The position numbers and the translations under genes were made by a program. From the NCBI GenBank assembly GCA_036011305.1, contig DASCNA010000098.1, forward strand, positions 1-56,874: DNA of 56,874 nucleotides, given 5' to 3'. Below the pieces are notes generated by a model that saw only the letters and a list, made by a program, of their open reading frames with translations, searched no databases and was not told where the DNA came from. This DNA comes from DASCNA01 sp036011305 (GTDB taxonomy: Bacteria; Verrucomicrobiota; Lentisphaeria; Victivallales; GWF2-38-69). How positions within the stretch are numbered: position 1 is the stretch's first letter; each line of letters opens with the position of its first letter. Below are positions 22,720 through 31,305 of this stretch, piece by piece.

Positions 22720-23268
22720 ATGCAGGTAAAAAAAAGTATAGTACTTTGTTCAATGATTGTATCGCTGTTGGTTTCAGGAGTATTTGCAGCAGGAGCTGTA
22801 GATGTGCCTAAAAATACTTTTAAAAAACCTAAAGAGGCATCGTACACAGGAGCTAGATTTTGTCTGTGGCCTAATATAGCCTGGCCGCCTGCAAAAACTA
22901 TAAAATATGTAGAAGGTATGAATATTGGTTTGGTCTCGTTTGGTAAAGATGGATATGTTATTGGGGCAGATACCGGCTTAGTAAGTTTGTCAAATTATGT
23001 ACGTGGAGCACAGGTGGCTTTATATGGACAAGGTCTCGTTATGGAGGGAGCTCAGGTGTGCCTTGTAAATATTAATAAAAATGTTATAGGAGCTCAGGTT
23101 GGAATTTATAACGGTACAGATGTTATGGAACAGGGAGCACAAGTTGGGATTGTTAATAATGCAAAGAAATCTGATGCAATTCAAATTGGGCTAATAAATA
23201 TCATGGAGAATGGTTTTTTGCCGGTTTTTCCATTTTTTAATTATCCTAAGAGTTGGCATAGTAAATAA
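22720..23268 (+). CDS. GxQxGxxN-repeat secreted protein, copy 4
   Basis: A 182-aa secreted protein of the same family, in a subtype shared with copy 5. The signal peptide is VKKSIVLCSMIVSLLVSGVF with an AAGA-type cleavage. The body has RFCLWPNIAWPP, GMNIGLVSFGKDGYVIGADT, then GAQVALYGQGLVME, GAQVCLVNINKNVI, GAQVGIYNGTDVMEQ, GAQVGIVNNAKKSD, AIQIGLINIMENGFLPVFPF. AAGGAG gives a strong ribosome binding site 9 bases before ATG. It has its own promoter and terminator. With copy 5 it looks like a recent tandem duplication. Confidence 0.85.
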   Translation: MQVKKSIVLCSMIVSLLVSGVFAAGAVDVPKNTFKKPKEASYTGARFCLWPNIAWPPAKTIKYVEGMNIGLVSFGKDGYVIGADTGLVSLSNYVRGAQVALYGQGLVMEGAQVCLVNINKNVIGAQVGIYNGTDVMEQGAQVGIVNNAKKSDAIQIGLINIMENGFLPVFPFFNYPKSWHSK

Positions 23269-23301
23269 TTTAATATAAATATGAATTGATAAAATATTTA
23301 G

Positions 23302-23331
23302 AAGCCGAAATTAATTTCGGCTTATTTTTTT
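23302..23331 (+). terminator. Rho-independent terminator after copy 4
   Basis: A 22-base perfect palindrome (AAGCCGAAATT / AATTTCGGCTT, 23302-23323) is followed by a T-run. Nearly the same hairpin follows copy 5, which shows that the duplication included the terminator. Confidence 0.92.
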
Positions 23332-23406
23332 ATTTAGTAAAGAATACTCACTAACCATTTTTTGAGAACATTAACTTCAGAGTATTTTGTATAAAATTTT
23401 TATTTC

Positions 23407-23435
23407 TTGAAATGATATCAATAATTTGATACAAT
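23407..23435 (+). promoter_or_regulatory. Sigma-70-type promoter for repeat-protein copy 5
   Basis: TTGAAA (23407-23412), 17 bases, TACAAT (23430-23435), about 50 bases before the ATG at 23486. It matches the copy 4 promoter in layout. Confidence 0.6.
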
Positions 23436-23485
23436 TATAAACGTGTTAAGTCATTGCTTAATCTATTGTTAGGAGAGAATTTCGT

Positions 23486-24025
23486 ATGAAACTTAAAAAA
23501 AATGTAATGCTTTATTCAATGATTGTATCGTTGATGTTTGCAGGAGTATTGGCGTCTGCTGCGGCGGATGTACCGGAATATCCCTTTAAAGGAGCAAGTA
23601 AAGATAATGGTACGGCGATCAAATTCTGTTTGTGGCCTGATATAGCCTGGCCTAATAACAAATATGTTCAAGGATTGAATCTTGGTATAGTTTCATTCGG
23701 AGACAAAGGGTATGTAATTGGTGCAGATATCGGTTTTGCAAGTTTGACAAATTATGTGCGTGGAGCACAGCTGGCTTTTTATGGTCAAGGAAAAGTTATG
23801 CATGGAGGGCAGGTTGCACTTGTAAATATAAATAAAGACGTTATAGGGGCTCAAGTTGGTATTTATAATGGAACGGATGTTATGGGAAAAGGAGCACAGG
23901 TTGGAATTGTTAATAATGCAAAAACTTCAGATGCAATCCAGATTGGGCTTATAAATATAATGGACAACGGTTTCTTGCCGGTTTTTCCTTTTTTTAATTT
24001 CCCTAAAGAGTGGGGGACTAAGTAA
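23486..24025 (+). CDS. GxQxGxxN-repeat secreted protein, copy 5
   Basis: A 179-aa close paralogue of copy 4. Shared stretches include SMIVSL in the signal peptide, GYVIGAD, NYVRGAQ, IGAQVGIYNGTDVM, GAQVGIVNNAK, SDAIQIGLINIM and NGFLPVFPFFN. Differences concentrate after the signal peptide and in the first repeats. AGGAGAG about 10 bases upstream makes ATG 23486 a strong start. It has its own promoter and terminator, so these genes are likely to be well and independently expressed. No membrane anchor or lipobox Cys is seen. Confidence 0.85.
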   Translation: MKLKKNVMLYSMIVSLMFAGVLASAAADVPEYPFKGASKDNGTAIKFCLWPDIAWPNNKYVQGLNLGIVSFGDKGYVIGADIGFASLTNYVRGAQLAFYGQGKVMHGGQVALVNINKDVIGAQVGIYNGTDVMGKGAQVGIVNNAKTSDAIQIGLINIMDNGFLPVFPFFNFPKEWGTK

Positions 24026-24058
24026 TGTAGTAAAACTGTGACTTGAGAAAATAATTTG

Positions 24059-24085
24059 AAGCCGAAATTAATTTTCGGCTTTTTT
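24059..24085 (+). terminator. Rho-independent terminator after copy 5
   Basis: AAGCCGAAA pairs with TTTCGGCTT (24059-24081), with T residues to 24085. It is nearly identical to the terminator at 23302-23331. Confidence 0.9.
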
Positions 24086-24333
24086 ATTGTAATCTTCTAT
24101 TATGTTTAAATTGTTTAACTATTTTTCTCACTTCTTAAATATATCTATGAATAGAGCAATAATGTAAATATTACGTTGAATCTAAAATACATGTCTCTAT
24201 TTTCTACCATGTGCGAATATTTTGATTATTTACATAATCCTGTCTGTAATGGGCTAAAGCAATCTATCCAATACACTATATATAAGAAAAATAGAATATA
24301 TATATATATCAAATCGAAAGCAATGGAAAATAT
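24086..24333. other. Non-coding stretch between copy 5 terminator and tRNA-Glu
   Basis: A/T-rich, with a short (TA)n run near 24297-24309. I find no coding frame, repeat array or regulatory element that I can support. Confidence 0.5.
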
Positions 24334-24409
<76 letters not shown>

Positions 24410-24425
24410 GTCAGAAGAGATATAA

Positions 24426-24453
24426 AATGTACTATAGTTTTTTATTATGTCAA
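24426..24453 (-). promoter_or_regulatory. Promoter for tRNA-Glu
   Basis: On the minus strand a perfect TTGACA (24448-24453), 16 bases, then TACATT (24426-24431). The predicted start is about 10 bases before the tRNA 5' end. It lies in the gap after the miaA stop. Confidence 0.6.
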
Positions 24454-24466
24454 ATAATTTCTTATA

Positions 24467-25444
24467 TTATTGTGTTTTTTTCCCGTAATGTATACTGCTT
24501 AACCTGATCTCAGGATCGGGAAGAGTTTCGTTATTTAAAAATTTTTCTACTAATGAAAAAGCTTGTTCGCAATTTCCTTTTTTTAGCCAATGAATTTTAT
24601 GGCCGCTGTTTTCTATTTTTCTGAACCATATATCTTGTCTTCTGGCTAGTATTCTTATTCTCGCAAAAAGAGTTGATCTCATTTCTTCAAAGCTAATTTC
24701 TTTTTGCAAATATAGGCTGATATATCTGTATTCAAGGCCAAAGCGATCTAGACGCTCCCAAGTCACACCATTGTCATGCAGGTGTTTCACTTCTTCTATC
24801 ATTCCATGAGATAACCTTTGGTCAAGTCTTTTTTCAATTCTGTCATGGACCTCTAACCTAGGAAAATAAGTTCCAATAATTAAATAATCATTTTTATCAT
24901 AAATTTTGTCTGCGTTAATATTTTTTGTGTTTAGAACTTTTTCCAGTGCTCTTGTTAATCTTGGTTTACTCTTTTTGAGGTCAATCTTTTCGTATTCTTC
25001 AGGATAATTATTTTTTAAAAAATCTGCGATTTCTTCTGATGATTTGTGTTCTATGTTTTCTCTCAGAGTTTGATTCGGAGGTGCGATTGGGAATTTATAT
25101 GATGAAATAAGAGAATCGATATATAGTGCAGTACCACCCACAATTATAGGCAGTCTTTGTTTATCAATAATTTCTTTTATCTTTTTATTTGCATCCATAT
25201 AAAATTCTTTAAGATTATATTCTCTCATTGGAGAAACAATGTCAATTAAATGATAGATAACATTAGGGCCGCCGCCGCTGCTGTAATCAGCCAGATCTTT
25301 TCCTGTTCCAATGTCTAAACCTTTATAAACCTGTCTTGAGTCGGCACTGATTATTTCTCCGTTGAATCGTCGTGCAATTGAGATTCCTAATGATGTTTTG
25401 CCTGTGGCGGTTGGGGCAGTTATAATAATTACTTTATTTTCCAT
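24467..25444 (-). CDS. miaA: tRNA dimethylallyltransferase
   Basis: A 325-aa enzyme that adds a dimethylallyl group to A37 of tRNAs reading UNN codons. The N-terminal P-loop is ITAPTATGKTSLG, followed by GEIISADSRQVYKGLDIGTGK (substrate and Mg binding), YHLIDI and GGTALYIDSLI. The Arg-rich stretch RILARRQDIWFRK near the C-terminus contacts tRNA. Length and motif order are those of full-length MiaA. It is transcribed towards the tRNA-Glu gene and divergently from fabZ. Confidence 0.95.
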   Translation of the reverse strand: MENKVIIITAPTATGKTSLGISIARRFNGEIISADSRQVYKGLDIGTGKDLADYSSGGGPNVIYHLIDIVSPMREYNLKEFYMDANKKIKEIIDKQRLPIIVGGTALYIDSLISSYKFPIAPPNQTLRENIEHKSSEEIADFLKNNYPEEYEKIDLKKSKPRLTRALEKVLNTKNINADKIYDKNDYLIIGTYFPRLEVHDRIEKRLDQRLSHGMIEEVKHLHDNGVTWERLDRFGLEYRYISLYLQKEISFEEMRSTLFARIRILARRQDIWFRKIENSGHKIHWLKKGNCEQAFSLVEKFLNNETLPDPEIRLSSIHYGKKTQ

Positions 25445-25671
25445 AAACTATTTACCTGTTTATTAAACTTATAATATAAAGCATATGGTCTTATATTATT
25501 TATGCTTCTGTTTTCATATTTTAAATGAAAGAAAATGTATGTTATAATAAAACAGAGAAAATTATATAGTATATAAGTTTATTAAAGAGAATTTAGTAAA
25601 ATATTGTTATTTACTGACATTACTCTATATTAAAATTGTTATTTTTATACATTTAAATAAAGGATACTATA

Positions 25672-26592
25672 ATGTCTTTGAAAGTTTTGTCTCTTACAGA
25701 AATAAAAGAGTTACTCCCTTATCACTATCCTATGCTTCTAATTGATAGGATGTGGCAGGAATCAGATACTAAATATTTTGGCTTGAAAAATGTTAGTGTA
25801 ACAGAAAATTTTTTTATTGGACACTTTCCAGGTCATCCAATAATGCCCGGTGTATTGCAGATTGAAGCAACATTTCAAGTTGCAGCAGCAGCACTCAGAA
25901 AGGATTTAGACCCTGATAATAAGTTTGATATTTATATTAAATCAATGAAAAATGCTAAATTCAGAAAACCAAACTATCCAGGAGATAGACTTGTAATTGA
26001 ACTTGATATTATCAGTATTAATGGTGATGAAGCTGTAGTAAAAGCAATAAATAAAAATAATTCTGGAGTTTGCAGTCAGGTTGAGATGGTTATATCTGTA
26101 AGACCAAGAGTTTATGAAGTTACTAAACCTGAACTGTTTACTAAATATGATAAATCTGAGAATATAGTTATGGATGTTAGTGATATCAAATCATATATTC
26201 CGCATAGATATCCTTTCTTGTTTGTTGATTACATTGCTTCTGAAGATGGACCGCGTATTACCGCTGTAAAGAATATTACTTATAATGAGCCTATTATGCA
26301 TTCATATTCTCCTGATTTTTCTGTTCTTTCAGGTGCCATTCAATGTGAAATTATTGCTCAGGCCGGTTGTGCCAGAACTCTTGCAAAGCCTGAAAATAAG
26401 GGAAAAATAGCTCTGTTTATGACAATAAATAAAGCAGAATTTTATCATCCTGTACATCCGGGTGATCAACTGCGTATTGAGCTTGACCTTCCAGAAACTA
26501 AATCCAGATTTGGTAAAGGAACCGGTGAAATATATGTAGATTCTAAAAAAATATCATATGGTGAAATTACATTTGCTGTTGTTGATTCTTGA
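25672..26592 (+). CDS. fabZ: Two-domain FabZ-like 3-hydroxyacyl-ACP dehydratase
   Basis: A 306-aa protein made of two FabZ hotdog units. The first (about 1-150) is a normal FabZ: YHYPMLLIDRM, catalytic His in GHFPGHPIMPGVLQIEA with the partner Glu, and PNYPGDRLVIE. The second (about 160-306) starts YIPHRYPFLFVDYI and ends with VHPGDQLRIELD, but its active-site loop is HSYSPDFSVLSGAIQCEI: the His and Glu seem to remain while the Pro-Gly loop is changed and longer. The protein probably folds as an internal dimer with one classical site. Its role is dehydration in fatty-acid elongation. GGA precedes the ATG weakly. Confidence 0.88.
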   Translation: MSLKVLSLTEIKELLPYHYPMLLIDRMWQESDTKYFGLKNVSVTENFFIGHFPGHPIMPGVLQIEATFQVAAAALRKDLDPDNKFDIYIKSMKNAKFRKPNYPGDRLVIELDIISINGDEAVVKAINKNNSGVCSQVEMVISVRPRVYEVTKPELFTKYDKSENIVMDVSDIKSYIPHRYPFLFVDYIASEDGPRITAVKNITYNEPIMHSYSPDFSVLSGAIQCEIIAQAGCARTLAKPENKGKIALFMTINKAEFYHPVHPGDQLRIELDLPETKSRFGKGTGEIYVDSKKISYGEITFAVVDS

Positions 26593-26620
26593 TTGTTTTA
26601 TATTAACTCGTACTATATTG

Positions 26621-26653
26621 CCTTTGTAGAAAGTAGTTCTACAAAGGTTTTTT
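26621..26653 (+). terminator. Rho-independent terminator after fabZ
   Basis: CCTTTGTAGAA (26621-26631) and TTCTACAAAGG (26637-26647) form a perfect 11-bp stem with a 5-base loop, followed by six T. Confidence 0.93.
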
Positions 26654-26697
26654 ATTAGGGCTGGTGGTATAAAATATATATCAGAAGGATTTTTCTT

Positions 26698-27069
26698 ATG
26701 GTTTATTTTGTCTTGTTTTTACATTATGGTTTTTATATATTTTTTGTTATGCTGTTTGCTTCATTTATCTATACTGCAACAGATAACAATAAAGTTAAGA
26801 ATTTATCAGTAATTTATTTAACTGTTTATTCAGTGATTGAATTCGTATTAATATTGATATTTTTGCTTAATGGGATGTATTCAATTGTGTGGGGAATTAT
26901 CATCCTATCATTAATAATAGCAGTAGTATCAACATTTGTTTTGAGATTATTTATTAAAATTGACCTTACAATCTGGTTGCCGTTTTCAATACTGTTTTCC
27001 CCGTTAATAGTAATTCCTTCATTTATCTTCCTTATAATATTCTATAAAAAATATAGTATAAGCAGGTAA
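26698..27069 (+). CDS. Small hydrophobic membrane protein, unknown function
   Basis: A 123-aa protein with four predicted membrane segments (about residues 5-27, 38-60, 62-85 and 92-117) and short polar ends. AGAAGGA gives a fair ribosome binding site. I recognise no family motif. It stands alone between the fabZ terminator and the FUSC pair, 158 bases before the next gene. Codon use and A/T-richness match its neighbours. Its existence is well supported by length and the ribosome binding site; no function can be given. Confidence 0.6.
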   Translation: MVYFVLFLHYGFYIFFVMLFASFIYTATDNNKVKNLSVIYLTVYSVIEFVLILIFLLNGMYSIVWGIIILSLIIAVVSTFVLRLFIKIDLTIWLPFSILFSPLIVIPSFIFLIIFYKKYSISR

Positions 27070-27227
27070 AATGACTGTTCACTATTTTAGTAACAGATAA
27101 TCATTTAGAACCTACGCAGTGTTACTTTTTAACTTTGTTTAATTAATAGAGAGTTTGCTGTTGATATTAAAAAATAATCATTTTAATATTAAGTATATAA
27201 TTAATATTATAGTTAAAAGTAAAAGAG

Positions 27228-28382
27228 ATGGAATTTTTTGAAATAAGAAAGACACCTAGCTTATTTGTAAAAATTAAAAGTATTATTAGATCATATGACC
27301 CAACATTTGAGCATCTTATTTATGGGTTAAAATATACTTTGCCTAACCTTACAGGGCTAATATTATTCCTGTTTATGAGAAGGCCTTTTTCTTCTACTAT
27401 CTATTTTATAACTTCATATGTTTTCGCTGTAACTATCACTAAACCAACATATAAATCAAAAATTTCCGATATCTTTCTTGTCTGTATTGCTATTGCTTGT
27501 GGACAGTTTTTAATTTGTATGTTAAAAGGGGCACATAACGGTTATCTGGTTACTGCTATATTTATTTTGGCTTTTTTTATTTATGCTACTGATAAACATA
27601 GAGCTGTAGCAGATGTTGCTCCTATGTGGATTTCTGTATCTCTTTCGGTAGGTTATGGTTGGATAAATAGCGTAAATCAGGTAATAGAAATGGGGATAGT
27701 ATTTATAATTGCAGTTTCCTATTTGTATATATTCGAATATTTAACTTCAAAACTTAGAATTAAAGCATCAATGATATATATAGCTGAATTGATTTATGAT
27801 TCTTTTTATCTGTTTACAAATAGAGAAAAAAAAATAACAAGTAGAGATATATACAATAAACATTTGCTGGATAAAAATTTTGAATCCAGAGCTGATGGCT
27901 TAATTGAAAATTATTTTGTAAGTAACAGGGATAAATTTTTCCATAAGGTGACTGTTGCTGAACATAAAGCCAGTAAACTTATTCTTAATGAAGAATATCA
28001 TTTTTTAAAAAATAAAAGGTACATAAATTACTTTGTTGCTATTTATTACATTTATAGGAAGCTTATTCGTGATATCACTATGCTTATGGAGTATAGAAAA
28101 CAGCGTGACCAAGTGAAATACAACACAGATGAAGTTATAAACAATATTAACAATAGATTAAAAAAAATTATTAAAGCAATCAAATTGGAGGAAAAAATAG
28201 TTAAACATAAATCAGATAATGAAATTATAAATAATTGGATTGATATAATAGAAAACTGCCAAAAAAGTCCTGAATATAATGAAACTGTAGGCTACTCTCA
28301 ATTTTTATATGGAATAAGGTGCATGGCAAACGATTTAGATGTATTAGAAAAATTATTGTCTAGAGAGATACCAAAAATGTAA
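27228..28382 (+). CDS. FUSC-like membrane protein, first half of a split pair
   Basis: A 384-aa protein with an N-terminal block of about five or six membrane segments (GLILFLFMRRPFSSTIYFIT to FIIAVSYLYIFEYL, residues about 35-180), then a helical cytoplasmic domain of about 200 residues rich in Lys, Asn and Glu. Only the next gene shows the clear FUSC signature; this one is assigned by matching layout and adjacency (8-base gap). Full-length FUSC pumps (AaeB, YccS) carry two membrane and two cytoplasmic blocks in one chain, so these genes look like the halves. FUSC proteins export aromatic acids. Substrate unknown. Confidence 0.55.
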   Translation: MEFFEIRKTPSLFVKIKSIIRSYDPTFEHLIYGLKYTLPNLTGLILFLFMRRPFSSTIYFITSYVFAVTITKPTYKSKISDIFLVCIAIACGQFLICMLKGAHNGYLVTAIFILAFFIYATDKHRAVADVAPMWISVSLSVGYGWINSVNQVIEMGIVFIIAVSYLYIFEYLTSKLRIKASMIYIAELIYDSFYLFTNREKKITSRDIYNKHLLDKNFESRADGLIENYFVSNRDKFFHKVTVAEHKASKLILNEEYHFLKNKRYINYFVAIYYIYRKLIRDITMLMEYRKQRDQVKYNTDEVINNINNRLKKIIKAIKLEEKIVKHKSDNEIINNWIDIIENCQKSPEYNETVGYSQFLYGIRCMANDLDVLEKLLSREIPKM

Positions 28383-28390
28383 TAAATATC

Positions 28391-29434
28391 ATGAATAGAG
28401 ATCTATTAAAATCAAAACTTAAGTATCAGGAAGCATTTGCTGCGTCTATCGCATTTTCGATAGGTATAGCTTTGTATCTCTGGCTTGATACCTTTTATGC
28501 TTATTGGCTTCCAATGATGATTGCTACAATGTTTGCTCTATCTTCTAGAGGTAGTGTTATTAAAAGATCTCATGATAGAATCTTCGGTACATTTTTAGGT
28601 GTCTGTGCTGCCTTTTGTTTTGCAGGCAGCTTTCTTTTTATTGATTTTCAGTGGGTTTATGTTTTACCAGCAATATGGTTTTTGATATTTTATATACAGG
28701 GAACAACGGGGAGTCCAGCTCTTCCAGCTTTGGCAACAGCTATGTTTATTCCAATAATTGATGATATTACTGAAAATCAAATTTTACAATCAGATAGAGT
28801 ATTTTTACAAAGACTTATATTTACTTCTGTTGCAATTGCTATTGGATTGATATGTGAACATATAATTTATAAAAATGCTGCTTCAAATTCAAGTAAAATG
28901 AAGTATAATACAAGATCTTTGTTTAATAATATGGCTAATATTTTATCAGTAGCCTGTTCAACGTTTAAAAAAGATGAAGTTCTTAAAGATGAGCAAAAAT
29001 ATACTCTGTTAAGTACAATGGATTCTATTTCTTCTATGGAGTCGGTTTACAGCAGTTTAAGATTTGAACTCTCTTTTGAAGGACAGCAGGTGGTTTTGAA
29101 AGAAATATTTTTCAAAATACAGAGAATTAATGTTCATTTGAGAAAAATATTATGCTTTGTCAATCATAGTAAATTGGAGGAAGATTATTTATCTGAAGAT
29201 AAACTTATATATTTTGATGAAAGACTAGCAGATAAATTTAATAATATTACAAATTATTTTTATGGAAGAAAGGATAATTTAACACATGAATTGTTTTCTT
29301 TTCTTCTCAATACAAATGTAAAGTTTAAGCATTCTCCTACCTATTTTTATCTCAAAGAATTATACTATTTATCCGTAACTGTAGATAGTGTTTCAAGTCT
29401 TATATATCATAGAAAATCCTACAACGAGCAATAA
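28391..29434 (+). CDS. FUSC-family (aromatic acid exporter-like) membrane protein
   Basis: A 347-aa protein. Residues about 12-160 contain membrane segments with the family hallmark RGSVIKRSHDRIFGTFLG after the second helix and FLIFYIQGTTGSPALPALAT later. Residues about 165-347 are cytoplasmic and helical. It is about half the size of AaeB or YccS. It starts 8 bases after the previous FUSC-like gene, so the two probably form a hetero-oligomeric pump. A role in aromatic acid efflux is family knowledge; no substrate can be read here. Confidence 0.75.
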   Translation: MNRDLLKSKLKYQEAFAASIAFSIGIALYLWLDTFYAYWLPMMIATMFALSSRGSVIKRSHDRIFGTFLGVCAAFCFAGSFLFIDFQWVYVLPAIWFLIFYIQGTTGSPALPALATAMFIPIIDDITENQILQSDRVFLQRLIFTSVAIAIGLICEHIIYKNAASNSSKMKYNTRSLFNNMANILSVACSTFKKDEVLKDEQKYTLLSTMDSISSMESVYSSLRFELSFEGQQVVLKEIFFKIQRINVHLRKILCFVNHSKLEEDYLSEDKLIYFDERLADKFNNITNYFYGRKDNLTHELFSFLLNTNVKFKHSPTYFYLKELYYLSVTVDSVSSLIYHRKSYNEQ

Positions 29435-29570
29435 ACTTATATTTCTAAATCTATGGAGGAAATTATTTGATTTCATAGTATTATTTCATACAAGCTGTTG
29501 GATATTTGCAAAGAATAGAATACTATAGTTTGATGTATTATTATAACATTATTGTAACTTTCCTTAAAAT

Positions 29571-31112
29571 ATGAATAAAGACAGAGAAAACACAGAGTTA
29601 AAAGTAATATCTGATGTAAGTCATGCGATTATAATGCATAAAGAGAATATCAATTCACTGCTTCAGGTGGTTCTTGATGTTTTACAGAAGGATTTGGGGC
29701 TTAAGCGTGCTACATTGACTCTTAAAAGAGATGATTTACTGGTGATTGAAGCTTCTAAAGGACTTACTGAAAAAGAACAGAGCAGAGGACAGTATCGTTT
29801 AGGAGAAGGAATTACCGGAAGAGTTGGAAAAACAGGCAAGTCTATTGTGATATCAGATATCACTAAGGAACCTGCATTTTTGGATAGGACAAGATCGAGA
29901 CGTTCAGATAAGATTTCTTTTATATGTGTGCCTATACTTTATAGCAATGAAGTTATTGGTACTCTTAGTATTGATTGTCCTCCAGATATAAATTTGAATT
30001 TGGTCCATACACAACAACTTCTTGAAATTGTAGCAAATCTTCTTGCAGATGGTGTTGCACTGCTTAGAAATGAACTTGAAGAAAAAGAAACTTTGCTCGC
30101 AGAAAATATCAGATTAAAAAATGAATTAGAAAGTCATTTCAGGCCTAAAAATATTATTGGAAATTGTAACAGCATGAAGTCTGTTTATGGTATGATTGGG
30201 CAAGTCGCATCAAGTCTGGCAACTGTCTTAATAAGAGGGGAATCAGGGACAGGGAAAGAGTTGATTGCAAAGGCTATACACTATGCCAGCCATAGAAAAC
30301 ATAAACCATTTATTGCTGTTAACTGTGCTGCTTTACCTGAAAATTTGATAGAAAGCGAACTTTTTGGACATGAAAAAGGGTCATTCACAGGAGCTAATAT
30401 CCAAAGGAAAGGCAGATTTGAAATTGCTGATGGAGGAACTTTGTTTCTGGATGAGATTGGAGATATTTCTATTTCAGTACAGGTAAAGCTGCTGCGAGTT
30501 CTTCAGGAAAAAGTTTTTGAAAGAGTCGGAGGACATATTCCTATAAAAGCAGATGTAAGAATAATAGCCGCAACAAGCAGAAACCTCGAGGAGAATATGT
30601 CTATTGGAAAATTCAGAGAAGATTTGTTCTACAGGTTGAATATTTTTCCTATACATATGCCGTCGTTAAAAGAAAGAAAAACAGATATTTTACTTTTAGC
30701 CGATTACTTTTTAGAAAAATATAATCGTTTATACTTCAAGCAAATAAAAAGAATATCTTCCCCTGCTATTAATATGTTGATGGTATACCATTGGCCAGGG
30801 AATGTCCGAGAGCTTGAAAATTGTATTGAACGGGCTGTACTGGTTAGCAGCAATGAAGTAATCAATGCCTATGATTTACCTCCGTCTTTACAGACAGCTA
30901 AAGAGAGCAGAACTAGAATTCTGGGAGATGGTAAAGCTAATTTTATGACTTTGGTAGAGTCTTTTGAAAAAGAACTTATAGTTGAGGCACTGAAGGAACA
31001 TAACGGAAATGTTGCTGCGGCAACGAGAAAACTTGGTGCCACTCAAAGAATTATGCATTATAAAATTGAGAAATTAGGAATTAATCCTAAACAGTATAGG
31101 GACAAAAGGTAA
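29571..31112 (+). CDS. NifA-like sigma-54-dependent activator (GAF-AAA-HTH)
   Basis: A 513-aa enhancer-binding protein. GAF sensor about residues 10-165 (LGEGITGRVGKTGKSIVISD), a short coiled linker, AAA+ domain about 195-420 with Walker A GESGTGKE (223-230), the sigma-54 contact loop GSFTGA (270-275, Ser in place of the usual Ala), GGTLFLDEIGD and HWPGNVRELEN, and a Fis-type helix-turn-helix about 465-513 (GNVAAATRKLGATQRIMHYK). There is no receiver domain, so it is a NifA/NorR-type direct sensor rather than NtrC. Right after its stop come two palindromes and a -24/-12 promoter leading into glnN, which makes glnN its likely target. Confidence 0.9.
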   Translation: MNKDRENTELKVISDVSHAIIMHKENINSLLQVVLDVLQKDLGLKRATLTLKRDDLLVIEASKGLTEKEQSRGQYRLGEGITGRVGKTGKSIVISDITKEPAFLDRTRSRRSDKISFICVPILYSNEVIGTLSIDCPPDINLNLVHTQQLLEIVANLLADGVALLRNELEEKETLLAENIRLKNELESHFRPKNIIGNCNSMKSVYGMIGQVASSLATVLIRGESGTGKELIAKAIHYASHRKHKPFIAVNCAALPENLIESELFGHEKGSFTGANIQRKGRFEIADGGTLFLDEIGDISISVQVKLLRVLQEKVFERVGGHIPIKADVRIIAATSRNLEENMSIGKFREDLFYRLNIFPIHMPSLKERKTDILLLADYFLEKYNRLYFKQIKRISSPAINMLMVYHWPGNVRELENCIERAVLVSSNEVINAYDLPPSLQTAKESRTRILGDGKANFMTLVESFEKELIVEALKEHNGNVAAATRKLGATQRIMHYKIEKLGINPKQYRDKR

Positions 31113-31122
31113 AAACAATAAA

Positions 31123-31166
31123 TTACATTTATGTAAATATAAGGACAAAAAACTACATTTATGTAA
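31123..31166 (+). promoter_or_regulatory. Two tandem activator-binding palindromes (UAS) upstream of glnN
   Basis: TTACAT-TT-ATGTAA (31123-31136) and CTACAT-TT-ATGTAA (31153-31166) have centres 30 bases apart, close to three helical turns, so they lie on about the same face of the DNA. They sit roughly 70-100 bases upstream of the -24 element, as expected for enhancer sites of a sigma-54 activator. The adjacent NifA-like protein is the obvious candidate. Confidence 0.7.
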
Positions 31167-31229
31167 TATTATTTTAATTAAAAAATTTATATTGCATAAC
31201 TTTTGTACTCAAAAAGCTGTTTTAATATG

Positions 31230-31247
31230 TTGGCATGAGATTTGCTT
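31230..31247 (+). promoter_or_regulatory. Sigma-54 (-24/-12) promoter of glnN
   Basis: TTGGCATGAGATTTGCTT: GG (31232-31233) and GC (31244-31245) are separated by exactly 10 bases and lie in a near-consensus context (TTGGCA / TTTGC). The predicted start of transcription is around 31257, about 49 bases before the glnN ATG. Confidence 0.85.
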
Positions 31248-31305
31248 ATAAATTAGCAATAATTAATATGCTGATAAGAAAAAAGAAATTGAGGTTAGTT
31301 AGAAA

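Noticed and set aside
24293..24312. A (TA)n run as a possible origin or phase-variable tract
   Set aside because: It is too short, not near a gene start, and no DnaA boxes or replication genes are nearby.
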